Below are positions 4,647 through 6,093 of a DNA stretch of 6,093 nucleotides, one piece after another. Origin of the DNA: Candidatus Cloacimonadota bacterium (lineage in GTDB: Bacteria > Hydrothermota > E44-bin80); NCBI GenBank assembly GCA_004376305.1, contig SOKD01000205.1:1-6093 (forward strand). Reading direction: 5' to 3'. A program made the translations under genes and the position numbers. Under the pieces are notes generated by a model. It was not told the DNA's origin, did no database searches, and worked only from the letters and a program-made list of their open reading frames with translations. Numbering within the stretch: the stretch's first letter is position 1; each line of letters opens with the position of its first letter.

Positions 4647-6020
4647 ATGCGTATATTACTCATTTCACCTAAATCACCGGTACCCATTGGAACCAAGAGG
4701 GAGAAGGCAATTCAATTTGCCCGATTGAGCCTGGCAACCGTTGCGGCTTTGTTCCCCAAGGATGCGGAAATCAAAATAATAAATGATAGTATTGATGGAA
4801 TAAATTTTGATGAAAAGGTTGATATGGTTGGTATTTCAGTAATAACCTCGACTGCACCCAGAGCATACGAAATTGCAGACAGATTTAGAGAGAGGGGTGT
4901 TTCTGTCATTCTTGGAGGTTTTCACACATCAGCGCTTCCGGAAGAGGCGGCTTTGCATGCTGATGCGGTTGTAATCGGTGAAGCAGAAGGTGTTATGCAT
5001 GATTTGCTTGACGATTTCAAGAATGGAAAATTGAAACAATTCTACAGATCGATTGAAAGAGCGGACCTTGCGAACCTTCCCTTGCCGAGAAAAGACCTCT
5101 TGTTTGGAAATAAATACTACAAAGAATTTGATATGATTCAAACTACAAGAGGATGTCCCTTTAGTTGCGATTTCTGTAGCGTCACAAAATTTTATGGACG
5201 GACCTATCGTCGGCGTCCAATTAAGGACGTAATTTGGGAGATCAAGCAATCGAGACAACGAACCATACGGTTCTTTGTTGATGATAATATTGCTGGTCAC
5301 CCAAAATATGCCAAGCAACTCTTTAGAGCTTTAATTCCCTTAAGGATAAAATGGTTTGGACAAGCGTCAATAATTATTGCAAGAGATAAAGAATTGCTCA
5401 GGCTTGCTGCGGAGAGCGGTTGCATCTCTCTTTATATTGGTTTCGAATCATTATCCCCGGATAGTTTAAAAGAGGTTGGAAAAAGAGTGAACTTGCTGCA
5501 GGACTACAAGGTGGGGATCAAAAAAATCCACGATGGTGGAATCGGCATCATTGGAGCATTTATTTTTGGCTTTGATTCTGATGAATTGGGGGTCTTTGAA
5601 GAAACAGTTGATTTTATAGATAGAAACCAGATTGAGCTGGCAAGTTTCGCCATTCTGACACCGCTTCCTGGAACGCAATTTCATAAGCGAATGAAAGAAC
5701 AAGGAAGAATAATCGAAGATAATTGGTCAAAATATACTTGTGGAGAAGTTGTGTTTCAGCCAAAGTTACTAACCGTTGATCAGCTTCAAAGTGGTTATTA
5801 CTGGACACGAAAACAGGTCTCCTCATTCCGTTCAATATTTCAGCGAACCCTTCATCTGAGAAAAACTGCTCTGCTATTCCTTCCCGTAAATTTGATAATG
5901 AGAAAGGGAGTAAGAGCTCATCTAAGGGACCCCAGCGTTTCTTCGATAGTCACTCGCCGGTATTTCCAGGGATCCAAAGTCACGGACCTGGTTAAGCGAC
6001 GAATAAGAGAATTACCATAA
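4647..6020 (+). CDS. B12-binding-domain radical SAM protein (COG1032 type), possible methyltransferase
   Basis: A 457-residue cytoplasmic enzyme. Residues 1-125 form a Rossmann-like cobalamin-binding domain (MRILLISPKSP; VDMVGISVIT; VILGGFHTSALPEEA; HADAVVIGEAEG). It lacks the DxHxxG motif of base-off B12 enzymes, as many of this class do. After a linker with the usual DLANLPLPRKDL comes the radical SAM barrel: QTTRGCPFSCDFCSV carries the 4Fe-4S ligands Cys170, Cys174 and Cys177, followed by VDDNIAG (211-217), YIGFES (263-268), GAFIFGFD (303-310) and ILTPLPGTQ (336-344). A basic C-terminal part (about 375-457) with the hydrophobic stretch TALLFLPVNLIM (407-418) resembles the DUF4070-type tail of relatives such as hopanoid methylases. 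Members use S-adenosylmethionine and often methylcobalamin to methylate unactivated carbons or rearrange substrates; the tail may aid contact with membrane lipids. The substrate cannot be read from sequence. It is divergent from the ketoacyl synthase; no downstream partner is visible before the window ends. Family is sure; reaction is inferred. Confidence 0.92.
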   Translation: MRILLISPKSPVPIGTKREKAIQFARLSLATVAALFPKDAEIKIINDSIDGINFDEKVDMVGISVITSTAPRAYEIADRFRERGVSVILGGFHTSALPEEAALHADAVVIGEAEGVMHDLLDDFKNGKLKQFYRSIERADLANLPLPRKDLLFGNKYYKEFDMIQTTRGCPFSCDFCSVTKFYGRTYRRRPIKDVIWEIKQSRQRTIRFFVDDNIAGHPKYAKQLFRALIPLRIKWFGQASIIIARDKELLRLAAESGCISLYIGFESLSPDSLKEVGKRVNLLQDYKVGIKKIHDGGIGIIGAFIFGFDSDELGVFEETVDFIDRNQIELASFAILTPLPGTQFHKRMKEQGRIIEDNWSKYTCGEVVFQPKLLTVDQLQSGYYWTRKQVSSFRSIFQRTLHLRKTALLFLPVNLIMRKGVRAHLRDPSVSSIVTRRYFQGSKVTDLVKRRIRELP

Positions 6021-6093
6021 TACTTCACTTTATGGATTAAACTCTTTCCTGAGTATTGAATATAGTTTGAGATCATTATATGTGCCCTTTGCG

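Noticed and set aside
6021..6093. A terminator or new gene after the radical SAM gene
   Set aside because: I see no stable hairpin, T-run or supported start in these 73 bases.

Overview
This 6.1 kb window is bacterial chromosomal DNA of moderately low GC. It holds six protein-coding genes, one of them cut by the left edge. I see no rRNA, tRNA, CRISPR array, insertion sequence or phage gene. The organism reads UGA as selenocysteine in at least one gene. Most of its genes have purine-rich ribosome binding sites, and its promoters have strong TTGACA-type -35 boxes. It carries a cobalamin-type radical SAM enzyme. Together these suggest an anaerobic or microaerophilic bacterium. The ketoacyl synthase resembles, from memory, a subfamily common in Bacteroidota and relatives, but the promoters do not look like the Bacteroidota TTTG/TAnnTTTG type. 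I therefore do not assign a phylum; an uncultivated lineage near the FCB group is one possibility.

Layout. (1) Positions 1-1370, minus strand: a LysR-type regulator followed by selD (selenophosphate synthetase). The two overlap by four bases (ATGA), so they form a translationally coupled operon. selD has an in-frame TGA at codon 17, exactly where E. coli SelD has its catalytic Cys17, and a SECIS-like hairpin follows it. (2) Positions 1371-1670: a divergent control region with a promoter for each side and a pair of AT-rich inverted boxes between them. (3) Positions 1671-3144, plus strand: a small HAD-fold 'soluble P-type ATPase-like' protein, then a sodium/calcium-type cation antiporter 43 bp downstream. 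One near-consensus promoter with a leader of about 107 nt serves both. (4) Positions 3169-4242, minus strand, convergent with the antiporter: a FabH-like ketoacyl-ACP synthase III with an intact Cys-His-Asn triad. (5) Positions 4243-4646: a 404 bp divergent region with recognisable promoters on both sides and two dyad elements. (6) Positions 4647-6020, plus strand: a B12-binding-domain radical SAM protein of the COG1032 type. The last 73 bases (6021-6093) show no gene, clear hairpin or terminator.

How the genes fit together. The selenium pair is functionally coherent: SelD makes selenophosphate, is itself a selenoprotein, and is co-transcribed with a likely selenium-related regulator. The HAD protein and antiporter share a transcript, which hints at ion homeostasis, but the HAD family has no settled function. 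The ketoacyl synthase and radical SAM enzyme share an upstream region; a joint lipid-related role is possible but is inference only. I did not find a clearly new multi-gene system. The selenocysteine codon is the best-supported observation and the one automated annotation is most likely to get wrong.
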